Positions 54,611 through 63,668 of a DNA stretch of 64,000 nucleotides are shown here, piece by piece. How positions within the stretch are numbered: the first letter of the stretch is position 1; every line of letters begins with the position of its first letter. The stretch comes from Serratia fonticola (GTDB lineage Bacteria; Pseudomonadota; Gammaproteobacteria; Enterobacterales; Enterobacteriaceae). The notes under the pieces are model-generated. The model saw only the letters and a program-made list of their open reading frames with translations, had not been told where the DNA came from and did no database searches. A program made the position numbers and the translations under genes. Where the stretch lies: positions 4,154,001 through 4,218,000 of the forward strand of contig NZ_CP011254.1 of NCBI RefSeq assembly GCF_001006005.1. Direction: 5' to 3'.

Positions 54611-56392
54611 TCAATGAGAAGACAGCTCATACTTCTTTATCTTGCGATACAGCGTCGCGATGCCAATCCCCAGCTTCTCCGCCACCACCTTCTTGTTCGC
54701 ATGCTGGCTCAGCGCCTCCTCAATCATCAGCTTCTCCATACTCTCCAAACCCGCCATATCGTGGTTTGCGCAACTCTCTGTGGCCTTATACGTAGATACG
54801 CTGGCGCGAGCCTCCAGATGCTGCCCTCGGGTCAGATTAGGCGGCAGCAGATAGGTATTGATGATTTCACCGCTCGGCACCACGTTAACCAGATACTCCA
54901 TCAAATTACTCAGTTCGCGCACGTTGCCTGGCCAGCGGTGTCGGCGTAGCAGCTCGAGTACCTCTGCCGAGATGCCGGGGTAGATAATGCCGATCCGCTT
55001 GGTGTGCAAACTGAGGAAGTAGTGCACCAGCAGTTCGATATCGCCTTCGCGCTCACGCAGCGGTGGCAGGGTGATGGGGATAACGTTCAGGCGGTAATAG
55101 AGGTCTTCACGGAACTTGCCTTCGGCAATGTACTGTTCCAGGTTCTGATTGGTGGCGGAGATAATGCGGATATCGACCGGGATCGGCTTGCTGGAGCCGA
55201 TCGGCAACACCTCACGGGATTCCACCGTGCGCAGCAGCTTGGCCTGCAACATTAGCGGCATATCACCGATCTCATCCAGGAATAGCGTCCCCTGATTGGC
55301 CGCCTGGATCAACCCCACCTTGCCATTGGCCGAAGCGCCGGTAAATGCGCCCTTCAGGTAACCAAACAGTTCACTCTCCAACAGTTGATCCGGAATGGCG
55401 GCGCAGTTAATGGCGATAAAGGGTTTATCGCTGCGGTTGCTCAGCCGGTGGATCGCCCGCGCCACCACCTCTTTGCCAGTGCCGCTTTCGCCAACCACCA
55501 ATACGCTGGAAGGGCTGGGGGCAATACGGGTAATTAAATTTTTCAGCAGGCGCATCGGTTTGCTTTCCCCCGCCAGTTGCTCAATACGCGGGTCTTGCAG
55601 GCTCAGCGTTTCGTCAAATGAAGAATGTGACTGATGGAAGGCCATTAAAAATAATTGATGATCCTGAACCTGATGCAACTGGCCAATCATAATCTCTTGG
55701 TTATCGTCAAAGGAGAGAATATGTTGCAGATGTCCGCTGGTGTAATTTTGCTGGAAGGTGAGGGCGCGAATAGTAAAGGTTTTGCCGATAATATTTTCCT
55801 GCGGCATATTGAGCTGTTTCAAAGCCATCATATTGGCGAACTTAACCTGGTTCTTTTCATTGAGTATTAATACCCCCTGATCCATATTTTCAATCAGGCT
55901 GAAAAGCACTTTATTTAAGCCACCGCTGCCGCCTTGCGTCTCCAATAAGTTGGAAACGAAAACGTTGGAGATATTGCGCACGTAACCCGAGAACTCTTGC
56001 AGATTATCCCGCAACCTTTGCTGCTGCTCCAGGGTGAAGGCCACCAGGCTGATCACGCCGATGCAGGTATCTTGGAACAGGATAGGAATGCCGAGGAAGG
56101 CCTTTTCCTGGCACTCATCTTTGCTGGTGCAGCCTTCGCACACCGGGTCGTAACGGGAGTGGGTGACTATTTTTTCATTTTTAGTATCAAGCACATATTT
56201 CAACAACCAGGAGTTGCTGCCGAGCTTGATGCCAAATTGTTTGCCATACGGGCCAGTGCCTGCCACGCGTACCAGGTTGGCATCGACAATCTCTACCTCC
56301 AGCAGCAACACGCTGGAGAGCATCTTGGTAAAGCGCAAAATTGTCGGTTGGATCTGCATAAGAGCCGACTGGGCAGTGGCCGGTGCTATCAT
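54611..56392 (-). CDS. ygeV: Sigma-54-dependent activator YgeV
   Basis: Enhancer-binding protein of 593 aa, divergent from the ygeW operon that it probably controls. The N-terminal region is GAF-like and contains [10 protein letters not shown] (Cys85, Cys88, Cys94), a possible metal or redox site. A PAS-like segment (about 160-265) follows. The AAA+ domain has Walker A GESGTGKE (301-308), a complete GAFTGA loop (348-353) and FLDEIGDM. The C-terminus is a Fis-type HTH ([20 protein letters not shown]). Start ATG 56392 has GGGAG upstream and gives a length like that of E. coli YgeV (about 592 as I recall it); the longer frame to 56521 reads into the intergenic region. Confidence 0.92.
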   Translation of the reverse strand: MIAPATAQSALMQIQPTILRFTKMLSSVLLLEVEIVDANLVRVAGTGPYGKQFGIKLGSNSWLLKYVLDTKNEKIVTHSRYDPVCEGCTSKDECQEKAFLGIPILFQDTCIGVISLVAFTLEQQQRLRDNLQEFSGYVRNISNVFVSNLLETQGGSGGLNKVLFSLIENMDQGVLILNEKNQVKFANMMALKQLNMPQENIIGKTFTIRALTFQQNYTSGHLQHILSFDDNQEIMIGQLHQVQDHQLFLMAFHQSHSSFDETLSLQDPRIEQLAGESKPMRLLKNLITRIAPSPSSVLVVGESGTGKEVVARAIHRLSNRSDKPFIAINCAAIPDQLLESELFGYLKGAFTGASANGKVGLIQAANQGTLFLDEIGDMPLMLQAKLLRTVESREVLPIGSSKPIPVDIRIISATNQNLEQYIAEGKFREDLYYRLNVIPITLPPLREREGDIELLVHYFLSLHTKRIGIIYPGISAEVLELLRRHRWPGNVRELSNLMEYLVNVVPSGEIINTYLLPPNLTRGQHLEARASVSTYKATESCANHDMAGLESMEKLMIEEALSQHANKKVVAEKLGIGIATLYRKIKKYELSSH

Positions 56393-56841
56393 CACGCGTC
56401 TCCCGTTATCGTCATTGAAAAAGAAACGATAATACACTACGACCAGATATAATTTGATAGTCATCAAGCTAATCCCACAGAGAATAGAGATTCTGCTGTT
56501 AGCATCACATTTTATTATCAAAATGATACTGTACGCTAATTCCTATCATTTTGGGTTGCGAGAAAGGCTGATAATTATAAATGGCAGATTCACGCCACAG
56601 GGAATTATCCCTTGCCAGCAATATCCTGGCTGGAAAATTCACCTTAACCGCCCCGAAACTCCCGTTTTATGTGATCGTCATCATAATAATCCGCAGTTTT
56701 ATGTTACGTAGCTTAACTTTCCCCTTGTTGGCACGCTTATTGATTGTCCTGTAGCCAGACGCTGAAAAAGCGTATTTGTTATTCCGAGGTTAGGCACTTG
56801 TTTTAACGGATCACCACCACACTCTCTATTTAGGGGCAAAG
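56393..56841. other. ygeV-ygeW divergent regulatory region (449 bp)
   Basis: No gene. It holds a candidate sigma-54 promoter for ygeW (56729-56743) and is AT-rich near ygeV. YgeV binding sites would be expected here, but I could not define one. Confidence 0.6.
56729..56743 (+). promoter_or_regulatory. Candidate sigma-54 promoter of the ygeW operon
   Basis: TGGCACGCTTATTGA has a perfect -24 box and correct spacing; only the last base of the -12 box differs (TTGA for TTGC). Transcription would start near 56754, 88 nt upstream of ygeW. A sigma-54 activator is encoded divergently next to it. Confidence 0.6.
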
Positions 56842-58029
56842 ATGAGAACAGTTAACCAGTTAATTAAGGAAATAAGCGCGTTAAAGTCCAATTTACATCA
56901 AAAGGACTTTTTACTGACGTGGGAACAGAGCCGTGACGAGCTGGAACTGGTGCTCAAGCTGGCGGAATCGCTGAAAACCATGCGCTCAGAAAACATTGCC
57001 ACCAAGATTTTCAACAGTGGCTTAGGCATCTCCATCTTCCGTGATAACTCCACGCGTACCCGTTTTTCTTATGCCTCAGCGCTCAACCTGCTGGGATTGG
57101 TGCAGCAAGATCTGGATGAAGGTAAATCGCAGATCGCCCATGGGGAGACGGTGCGTGAAACGGCCAACATGATCTCCTTCTGCGCGGATGCCATCGGTAT
57201 CCGTGACGACATGTATCTGGGAGCCGGCAACGCCTATATGCGTGAGGTGGGTGCCGCGCTGGATGAAGGGTTCGAGAAGGGCGTGCTGCCACAGCGCCCG
57301 GCATTGGTCAACTTGCAGTGCGATATCGATCACCCAACGCAGGCGATGGCTGATTTGGCGTGGTTACAGGAGCACTTTGGCAGCCTGGAAAATCTGAAAG
57401 GCAAGAAGATCGCCATGACCTGGGCTTATTCACCCAGCTATGGCAAACCGCTGTCGGTGCCGCAGGGCATCATTGGCCTGATGACCCGCTTTGGCATGAA
57501 GGTGACGCTGGCCCATCCGGAAGGTTACGACCTGATCCCGGACGTGATCGAAGTGGCGAAGAACAACGCCGCCGCTTCCGGTGGCAGCTTCCAGCAGGTG
57601 ACCTCGATGGCCGAAGCCTTCCAGGGTGCGGATATCGTTTATCCGAAATCCTGGGCGCCGTACAAGGTTATGGAGCAGCGTACCGATCTACTGCGTGCCG
57701 ACGATCACGCGGGCCTCAAGGCGCTGGAGCAACAGTGCCTGGCGCAAAACGCCTACTACAAAAACTGGCACTGCACCGAAGAGATGATGAAGCTGACCAA
57801 AGGCGGCGAAGCGCTCTATATGCACTGCCTGCCAGCGGACATCACCGACGTATCCTGCAGTGAAGGGGAAGTCTGTGCCAGCGTATTCGAGAAGTACCGT
57901 ATTGCCACCTATAAGGAAGCCAGTTGGAAGCCTTATATCATCGCGGCGATGATTATGGCGCGCAAATTCTCCAACCCAGGTCTGGTGTTGGATCAATTAC
58001 TGAAAGAAGCAGAAAAACGCATTAAATAA
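56842..58029 (+). CDS. ygeW: Knotted carbamoyltransferase YgeW
   Basis: Cytoplasmic enzyme of 395 aa in the aspartate/ornithine carbamoyltransferase superfamily; its physiological substrate is not settled. The carbamoyl-phosphate loop reads FRDNSTRTRFSYASALN, followed by HGETVRETANMISFCADAI. HPTQAMADLAWLQEHFG and MHCLPADITDVSC complete the active-site motifs. First gene of the operon, AGGGGCAAAG before the ATG. Together with yqeA downstream it suggests that a carbamoylated intermediate is split to carbamoyl phosphate and used to make ATP. Confidence 0.95.
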   Translation: MRTVNQLIKEISALKSNLHQKDFLLTWEQSRDELELVLKLAESLKTMRSENIATKIFNSGLGISIFRDNSTRTRFSYASALNLLGLVQQDLDEGKSQIAHGETVRETANMISFCADAIGIRDDMYLGAGNAYMREVGAALDEGFEKGVLPQRPALVNLQCDIDHPTQAMADLAWLQEHFGSLENLKGKKIAMTWAYSPSYGKPLSVPQGIIGLMTRFGMKVTLAHPEGYDLIPDVIEVAKNNAAASGGSFQQVTSMAEAFQGADIVYPKSWAPYKVMEQRTDLLRADDHAGLKALEQQCLAQNAYYKNWHCTEEMMKLTKGGEALYMHCLPADITDVSCSEGEVCASVFEKYRIATYKEASWKPYIIAAMIMARKFSNPGLVLDQLLKEAEKRIK

Positions 58030-58040
58030 ATTTACCTGGT

Positions 58041-58064
58041 CAGGGATACCGGGCGGTGTCCCTG
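58041..58064 (+). terminator. Hairpin between ygeW and ygeX
   Basis: CAGGGATACC-GGGC-GGTGTCCCTG forms a 10-bp stem with one G-T pair, 11 bases after the ygeW stop. No T-run follows, so it is more likely a processing or stability hairpin than a strong terminator. Confidence 0.4.
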
Positions 58065-58102
58065 CACGGTGAAGATTAATGCGACCAGAAGAGGTAGCGG
58101 TT

Positions 58103-59296
58103 ATGTCGGTTTTTTCATTGAAAGTGGCGATAGAGGATAACCGTTATTTTAACGGCGAAACCTCCCCTCTGTTCTCTAAGGCGCAAGCGCAGAAAGCGCG
58201 CGAGTTTCATAAAAAGATCGCGGGTTATCAGCCAACGCCGTTATGCGCGTTGGACGATCTCGCTCAGCTGTTTGGCGTGCGGAAAATCCTGGTCAAAGAC
58301 GAATCCAAACGCTTTGGCTTAAACGCCTTCAAGATGCTCGGCGGTGCGTACGCCATTGCCCAGCTGCTGTGTGAAAAGTACCAGATTGATATTAATGCGT
58401 TTTCTTTTGAAAAGTTTAAAACCACGGCGACCGAGAAGATGACCTTCGCCACCACCACCGACGGCAACCATGGTAGGGGTGTCGCGTGGGCGGCGCAACA
58501 GCTGGGCCAGCATGCGGTGGTGTATATGCCTAAAGGTTCGGCACAGGAGAGGGTGGATCACATTCTCAACCTGGGTGCCGAGTGCATCGTCACCGATATG
58601 AACTACGACGATACCGTGCGCCTGACCATGAAAACGGCCCAGGAACGCGGCTGGCAGGTGGTGCAGGACACCGCCTGGGAAGGCTACACCAAGATCCCAA
58701 CCTGGATCATGCAGGGGTACGCCACGCTGGCAGACGAAGCGGCCGAACAGATGCGGCAGATGCAGATCGAGCGGCCAACCCATGTGCTGTTACAGGCCGG
58801 TGTCGGGGCGATGGCAGCAGGCGTGCTGGGCTATCTGGTCGATGTGTTTGGTGCGGATAAGCTGCATTCGGTGATCGTCGAACCCGAGCTGGCCGATTGC
58901 GTTTATCGCTCAGGGGTAAAAGGGGAAATCGTCAACGTGGGCGGCGATATGGCCACCATCATGGCCGGTCTGGCCTGTGGTGAGCCTAACCCCTTGGGCT
59001 GGCCGCTGCTACGTAACTGCGCCACGCAGTTTATTTCCTGCCAGGACAGCGTGGCGGCGTTAGGGATGCGGGTGTTGGGTAATCCGCTGGGTAACGACCC
59101 GCGCATTATCTCCGGCGAATCCGGTGCCGTGGGGTTGGGCGTACTGGCAGCGGTGCATCACAGTCCGCAACGTGCGCAACTGATGCAAAAACTCGGTCTG
59201 GATAGCCAGTCGGTAGTGCTGTTGATCAGCTCCGAGGGCGATACCGACGTGAAGCACTATCGCGAAGTGGTGTGGGAAGGGAAGCATCCCGTCTGA
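58103..59296 (+). CDS. ygeX: 2,3-diaminopropionate ammonia-lyase YgeX
   Basis: Pyridoxal-phosphate enzyme of 397 aa that converts 2,3-diaminopropionate to pyruvate and ammonia. The cofactor lysine is Lys77 in FGLNAFKMLGGAYA, the same number as in the E. coli enzyme. TTDGNHGRGVAWAAQQLGQ and QAGVGAMAAGVLGYL (glycine-rich loop) support the fold. I start at ATG 58103 (MSVFSLKV), after GAAGAGG; a start at 58079 would add eight residues absent from the family. Recent work ties the yge cluster to anaerobic urate breakdown through diaminopropionate-type intermediates. Confidence 0.94.
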   Translation: MSVFSLKVAIEDNRYFNGETSPLFSKAQAQKAREFHKKIAGYQPTPLCALDDLAQLFGVRKILVKDESKRFGLNAFKMLGGAYAIAQLLCEKYQIDINAFSFEKFKTTATEKMTFATTTDGNHGRGVAWAAQQLGQHAVVYMPKGSAQERVDHILNLGAECIVTDMNYDDTVRLTMKTAQERGWQVVQDTAWEGYTKIPTWIMQGYATLADEAAEQMRQMQIERPTHVLLQAGVGAMAAGVLGYLVDVFGADKLHSVIVEPELADCVYRSGVKGEIVNVGGDMATIMAGLACGEPNPLGWPLLRNCATQFISCQDSVAALGMRVLGNPLGNDPRIISGESGAVGLGVLAAVHHSPQRAQLMQKLGLDSQSVVLLISSEGDTDVKHYREVVWEGKHPV

Positions 59297-59310
59297 GCAT
59301 ACCCGTCGTC

Positions 59311-59416
59311 TTTCAAGCTGCAGCGTTGTTACCTGCACTATCTCACCCCAGTCACTTACAAAAGTAAGCTCCTGGGGATGAGATAGCTTGGCGCCTAGCT
59401 GCAACTCGAAATCCAT
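59311..59416. repeat. Intergenic palindromic repeat between ygeX and ygeY
   Basis: A nested palindrome: outer TTTCAAGCTGCAG / CTAGCTGCAACTCGAAA, inner ATCTCACCCCAG / CTGGGGATGAGAT, and central CTTACAAAAGTAAG. This pattern (TTTCAAGCTGCAG...CCCAGTCACTTAC...CTCCTGGGG) is one I associate with repeated intergenic elements in Serratia and Yersinia. As RNA it would fold into one long hairpin within the operon. Confidence 0.75.
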
Positions 59417-59496
59417 AGGGCATCAAGGCCGAATTCTGAGTTTACTCAACCTCTCGCAGTAGCGAGGGGTAATAAAAAATTGGAGAAAAAAATACA

Positions 59497-60714
59497 ATGG
59501 CAAAGCAAATTCCTTTCGAATTGGTGTTAGAGAAAGCCTACCAATACAAAGATGAGATGACGCGCTTCCTGCGGGACATGATCGCCATCCCGAGTGAAAG
59601 CTGTGACGAAAAGCTGGTGGTGCTGTGCATCAAGAAAGAGATGGAGAAGGTCGGGTTCGACAAGGTTGAGATTGACCCGATGGGCAACATACTGGGCTAT
59701 ATCGGGCACGGCCCACACCTGATTGCGATGGACGCGCATATCGATACCGTCGGCATCGGCAACATCAAGAACTGGACCTTTGACCCGTATCAGGGGATGG
59801 AAAACGACGAGATCATCGGTGGCCGTGGCGCATCGGATCAGGAAGGCGGCATGGCTTCCATGGTTTACGCGGGCAAAATCATCAAGGATCTGGGGCTGGA
59901 AGATCAGTATACGCTGCTGGTGACCGGCACCGTGCAGGAGGAAGACTGCGACGGCCTGTGCTGGCAGTACATTATTGAGCAATCCAACATCCGCCCAGAG
60001 TTCGTGATCAGCACCGAACCGACCGACTGCCAGATCTACCGCGGCCAGCGTGGCCGTATGGAAATCCGCGTGGATGTGCAAGGTATCAGCTGCCACGGCT
60101 CGGCACCGGAGCGCGGTGATAACGCCATTTTCAAAATGGGCCCAATCCTCAACGAACTGCAACAGCTGTCCGGCAACTTGGGCAATGACGATTTCCTGGG
60201 CAAAGGCACGTTGACCGTTTCAGAGATTTTCTTCACCTCACCTAGCCGCTGCGCGGTAGCAGACAGCTGTGCGGTCTCCATCGACCGTCGCCTGACCTGG
60301 GGCGAAACCTGGGAAGGGGCGTTGGACGAGATCCGTGCGTTGCCAGCGGTACAGGCTGCCAAGGCGGTCGTGTCGATGTATGACTATAGCCGTCCGTCCT
60401 ACACCGGTCTGGTGTATCCAACCGAATGCTACTTCCCAACCTGGAAGGTCGAAGAAGATCACATCACGGTGAAAACCCTGAGCAAGGCCTATCAAGGTCT
60501 GTTCAAGAAGCAGCCGGTGGTGGATAAGTGGACCTTCTCTACAAACGGGGTCTCTATCATGGGGCGTCACGGTATTCCGGTGATCGGTTTTGGCCCGGGC
60601 AAAGAGCCTGAAGCCCACGCGCCGAACGAGAAAACTTGGAAAGACCATCTGGTGACTTGCGCGGCTATGTATGCCGCCGTGCCTTTGGCTTATCTGGAAG
60701 AGTTGGATAAATAA
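59497..60714 (+). CDS. ygeY: M20-family metallopeptidase-like enzyme YgeY
   Basis: Cytoplasmic enzyme of 405 aa in the ArgE/DapE/M20 amidohydrolase family. Metal and catalytic residues are His81 and Asp83 in MDAHIDTVG, Asp114 in ASDQEGG, and Glu148-Glu149 in VQEEDCDGL. The late histidine is in [14 protein letters not shown] or EAHAPNEKT. Its place between the lyase and the hydantoinase suggests that it hydrolyses an amide or ureido intermediate; the exact substrate is not read from sequence. GGAG precedes the ATG at 59497. Confidence 0.93.
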   Translation: MAKQIPFELVLEKAYQYKDEMTRFLRDMIAIPSESCDEKLVVLCIKKEMEKVGFDKVEIDPMGNILGYIGHGPHLIAMDAHIDTVGIGNIKNWTFDPYQGMENDEIIGGRGASDQEGGMASMVYAGKIIKDLGLEDQYTLLVTGTVQEEDCDGLCWQYIIEQSNIRPEFVISTEPTDCQIYRGQRGRMEIRVDVQGISCHGSAPERGDNAIFKMGPILNELQQLSGNLGNDDFLGKGTLTVSEIFFTSPSRCAVADSCAVSIDRRLTWGETWEGALDEIRALPAVQAAKAVVSMYDYSRPSYTGLVYPTECYFPTWKVEEDHITVKTLSKAYQGLFKKQPVVDKWTFSTNGVSIMGRHGIPVIGFGPGKEPEAHAPNEKTWKDHLVTCAAMYAAVPLAYLEELDK

Positions 60715-61089
60715 GCGACCCCTCACCCCAACCCTCTCCCACAGGGAGAGGGAGCTGTCCGGAGCCTGTGATTGGTCCGTGCAGCTTCGGAAAGTGGGGT
60801 ACAAGAGGAAAGATATTACACATAGAAATCAGCGAACTCGATCGGTCTCCACAGGGAGAGGGAGCTGGTGTCGAGTGGTTTTCAAATGTGCAAATTTCAT
60901 CTGTAACGAGGGTGATGTAGTAGGCGAGCCTCTGCTTCTCCAGGAAGAACGCTAAAACATCCGCGAATTCGATCGGTTCCCTCTCCCTGTGGGAGAGGGT
61001 TAGGGTGAGGGGCCTATCCAGCACCCAGCAAGCATCACACAGCAATATACCCGGCACCCTCCGCCGGATTTTTTTATGGAGTGCCAGCA
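60715..61089. other. ygeY-hyuA intergenic region (375 bp), mostly repeat
   Basis: No gene accepted. It is almost filled by a repeat element (60719-61012), then a short spacer with a GGAG ribosome site before hyuA. A 94-codon frame inside the repeat (60671-60955, plus strand) has no meaning on its own. Confidence 0.65.
60719..61012. repeat. MITE-like element with 35-bp inverted terminal repeats
   Basis: The left end CCCCTCACCCCAACCCTCTC...GGGA (60719-60753) and right end (60978-61012) are inverse copies with one mismatch in 35. Each end is itself a hairpin (CCCTCTCCC-ACA-GGGAGAGGG). The interior holds a partial third copy (ACAGGGAGAGGGAGCTG near 60851) and a duplicated CGAACTCGATCGGT / CGAATTCGATCGGT motif. 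No coding capacity for a transposase. Total about 294 bp. Confidence 0.8.
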
Positions 61090-62490
61090 ATGAAGCAGCT
61101 AATTAAGAACGGCATTCTGGTTGATAGCGACGGGCAGTACGCTCAGGATTTGTTGATTGAAAACGGGGTGATCTGCCAGCGCGACACGGCGATCGAAGCC
61201 GATAGCCAGTGTGAAGTTATCGATGCGTCCGGTTGTTACGTCATGCCCGGTGGTATCGATGTCCATACCCATTTCAATATCGATGTCGGCATCGCCCGCA
61301 GCTGCGACGATTTTTTCAGTGGCACGCGCGCGGCGGCCTGCGGCGGTACCACCACCATTATCGATCATATGGGATTTGGTCCGGCGAGCTGCAACCTCCA
61401 TCATCAGCTCAACGTCTACCACCAGTATGCGGCCGGCAATGCGGCGATCGATTACGGCTTTCACGGCGTGATCCAGCATATCGACGACGGCATTCTCAAA
61501 GAGATGGCCAGCATGGTGCATGACGAAGGGATCAGCAGTTTTAAGCTGTATCTGACCTACTTCTACAAGATTAATGATACCGACGTGCTGCGGGCCTTGG
61601 GGCAACTGCGGCAGGTTGGGGCATTAACTACTGTCCACCCGGAAAACGATGCAGCGATTGCTCTGCGCCGTGCTGCGCTGGTGGCTACCGGTAAAACAGC
61701 ACCGATCCACCATGCATTAAGCCGCCCGTTGGAATGTGAGGCAGAAGCGATTGGCAGGATGATCAATCTGGCCCATCTGGCAGACAACGCGCCGCTGTAC
61801 ATCGTCCATTTATCTAATGGTCTGGGGCTGGATTATTTACGTCTGGCACGCCAACAGCGCCAACCGGTGTGGGTAGAAACCTGCCCGCAGTATCTGCTGC
61901 TCAATGAACAATGTTACCTGCGCGAAGATGGGGCGAAATACATCCTCAGCCCACCGCTGCGCGACCAGCGTGAATTGGATCGTCTGTGGGTAGGCATTGC
62001 CGACGGTTCTATCGATACCGTCGCCACCGATCACTGCACTTTCCCTTATCACCAACGGCAGGCAATGGCGGCGGGGGATTTTACCCGCTGCCCGAACGGC
62101 CTGCCTGGGGTCGAGAATCGCATGATGCTGCTGTTCTCTCATGGGGTGATGAGCGGGCGGATTTCCCCTTCACGCTTTGTGGCGCTCACCAGCAGCAACC
62201 CGGCGCGGTTGTTCGGCTTGTGGCCGCGTAAAGGCAATCTAAACCCAGGCGCTGATGCCGACGTGGTGATCTTTGATCCGCGCCAATCCACGGTTATCAA
62301 CCACGCGCGGCTTCATGACAATGCGGACTATTCGCCTTATGAAGGTTTTCAGTGCCAGGGCGCGCCGGTGCTGACGATGTGCCGAGGTGAAATCGTAGCT
62401 CGCAATGGCGAATTTACCGGGCGGCAGGGATACGGGCAGTTCTTGCGTCGTCGACCTTTCAATGCCCAGATCGCGGCAAAAATGGGGTAA
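61090..62490 (+). CDS. hyuA: D-phenylhydantoinase / dihydropyrimidinase-type amidohydrolase HyuA
   Basis: Binuclear-metal cyclic amidohydrolase of 466 aa that opens hydantoin-like rings. Ligands seen are His59 and His61 (DVHTHFNID), carboxylated Lys152 (SSFKLYLTY), His183 (TVHPEND), His240 (IVHLSNG) and Asp314 (ATDHCTF). Start ATG 61090 (MKQLIKNG), with GGAG upstream; an ATG at 61081 would add three residues. Order ygeY-hyuA-yqeA is as in E. coli. The true substrate in this pathway remains uncertain. Confidence 0.94.
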   Translation: MKQLIKNGILVDSDGQYAQDLLIENGVICQRDTAIEADSQCEVIDASGCYVMPGGIDVHTHFNIDVGIARSCDDFFSGTRAAACGGTTTIIDHMGFGPASCNLHHQLNVYHQYAAGNAAIDYGFHGVIQHIDDGILKEMASMVHDEGISSFKLYLTYFYKINDTDVLRALGQLRQVGALTTVHPENDAAIALRRAALVATGKTAPIHHALSRPLECEAEAIGRMINLAHLADNAPLYIVHLSNGLGLDYLRLARQQRQPVWVETCPQYLLLNEQCYLREDGAKYILSPPLRDQRELDRLWVGIADGSIDTVATDHCTFPYHQRQAMAAGDFTRCPNGLPGVENRMMLLFSHGVMSGRISPSRFVALTSSNPARLFGLWPRKGNLNPGADADVVIFDPRQSTVINHARLHDNADYSPYEGFQCQGAPVLTMCRGEIVARNGEFTGRQGYGQFLRRRPFNAQIAAKMG

Positions 62491-62505
62491 CAGAGTCTTG
62501 TGTTG

Positions 62506-62642
62506 CCCCTCACCCCAACCCTCTCCCATAGGGCGAGGGAGTTGTACGGTGTTGTGTCCAGTAAAATGTTGAAGTGAGACACCGCAATAACAACGTGGCA
62601 CGGACGGTCCCCTCTCCTTGGGGAGAGGGTTAGGGTGAGGGG
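62506..62642. repeat. Second, shorter copy of the CCCTCACCCC inverted-repeat element
   Basis: Left arm CCCCTCACCCCAACCCTCTC (from 62506) and right arm GAGAGGGTTAGGGTGAGGGG (to 62642) match the ends of the 60719-61012 element. The interior is only about 70 bp and unrelated to that of the longer copy. It fills the hyuA-yqeA gap. Confidence 0.8.
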
Positions 62643-62675
62643 AGTCATACGTTGCACTAATCAATAAGGATCAAA

Positions 62676-63608
62676 ATGAACAAGAAAATAGTTCTGGCAT
62701 TGGGCGGTAACGCATTGGGTGAGGGCCTGGAGGAACAGATGCAGGCGGTCAAAACCACCGCGCAGGCGATTGTCGATTTAATCGAGCACGGCCATCAGGT
62801 GGTGGTCACCCACGGCAATGGCCCTCAGGTGGGTATGATCAATCTGGCGTTTGAGGCGGCGGCAAAAAGTGAGGCCCATACGCCGATGTTGCCAATGTCG
62901 GTGTGCGTCGCGTTGAGCCAGGGATATATAGGTTACGACCTGCAAAACGCCCTGCGTGAAGAGTTGCTCGATCGCAATATCGTCAAGCCGGTAGCCACGC
63001 TGATCACCCAGGTGATCGTTAACGGCAGCGATCCGGCGTTCCTCAATCCCACCAAGCCGATTGGCTCGTTCTTTACCAAGGCCGAAGCCAGTCAACTGAC
63101 CAAGAACGGTTACAACATGGTAGAGGATGCGGGCCGTGGTTACCGTCGGGTTGTGGCTTCGCCCAAGCCGATCGACATCGTGGAGAAAGAAACGGTACGC
63201 GCCATGATGGAGGCCGGGCAGGTGGTGATCACCGTGGGGGGCGGCGGTATTCCGGTGATCCGCGAAGGTAACCACCTGCGGGGAGCCAGCGCGGTGATCG
63301 ACAAAGACTGGGCCAGTGCCAAACTGGCAGAGATGATCGATGCCGATATGCTGATCATCCTCACCGCGGTGGAAAAGGTGGCGATCAATTTTGGCAAACC
63401 GAATGAGCAATGGCTGGAGCAGTTGAGCATTGCCGATGCCCAGCGCTTTATCGAAGAAGGGCACTTTGCCAAAGGCTCAATGCTGCCGAAGGTAGAGGCG
63501 GCGGTGGCGTTTGCCGAATCCAAGCCAGGGCGTCAGGCGTTAATCACGGTATTGAGCAAGGCTCAGCAGGGCATTGAAGGCAAAACCGGCACGGTGATTA
63601 GCCATTAA
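62676..63608 (+). CDS. yqeA: Carbamate kinase YqeA
   Basis: Enzyme of 310 aa that interconverts carbamoyl phosphate plus ADP with carbamate plus ATP. The N-terminus KIVLALGGNALGEGLEEQ, then VVVTHGNGPQVGMINLAFEA, GRGYRRVVASPKP and TVGGGGIPVI are the family motifs. AAGGATC lies before the ATG. As last gene of the operon it would yield ATP from carbamoyl phosphate made by YgeW. Confidence 0.95.
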   Translation: MNKKIVLALGGNALGEGLEEQMQAVKTTAQAIVDLIEHGHQVVVTHGNGPQVGMINLAFEAAAKSEAHTPMLPMSVCVALSQGYIGYDLQNALREELLDRNIVKPVATLITQVIVNGSDPAFLNPTKPIGSFFTKAEASQLTKNGYNMVEDAGRGYRRVVASPKPIDIVEKETVRAMMEAGQVVITVGGGGIPVIREGNHLRGASAVIDKDWASAKLAEMIDADMLIILTAVEKVAINFGKPNEQWLEQLSIADAQRFIEEGHFAKGSMLPKVEAAVAFAESKPGRQALITVLSKAQQGIEGKTGTVISH

Positions 63609-63620
63609 TCACAGACACCA

Positions 63621-63660
63621 GACTCACAAGAGGCGCTGCATACTGCACCCCTTGTGAGTC
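63621..63660. terminator. Bidirectional terminator between yqeA and yqeB
   Basis: GACTCACAAG and CTTGTGAGTC form a perfect 10-bp stem around 20 bases, extended by GG/CC pairs, between convergent genes. T-runs are short on both sides, so strength is uncertain. Confidence 0.6.
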
Positions 63661-63668
63661 AACAATCG

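Noticed and set aside
54393..54614. 73-codon minus-strand frame upstream of the XRE gene
   Set aside because: No motif, very AT-rich, overlaps the end of ygeV only by a few bases; not supported.
60671..60955. 94-codon plus-strand frame after ygeY
   Set aside because: It runs through the repeat element and the end of ygeY; no coding features.
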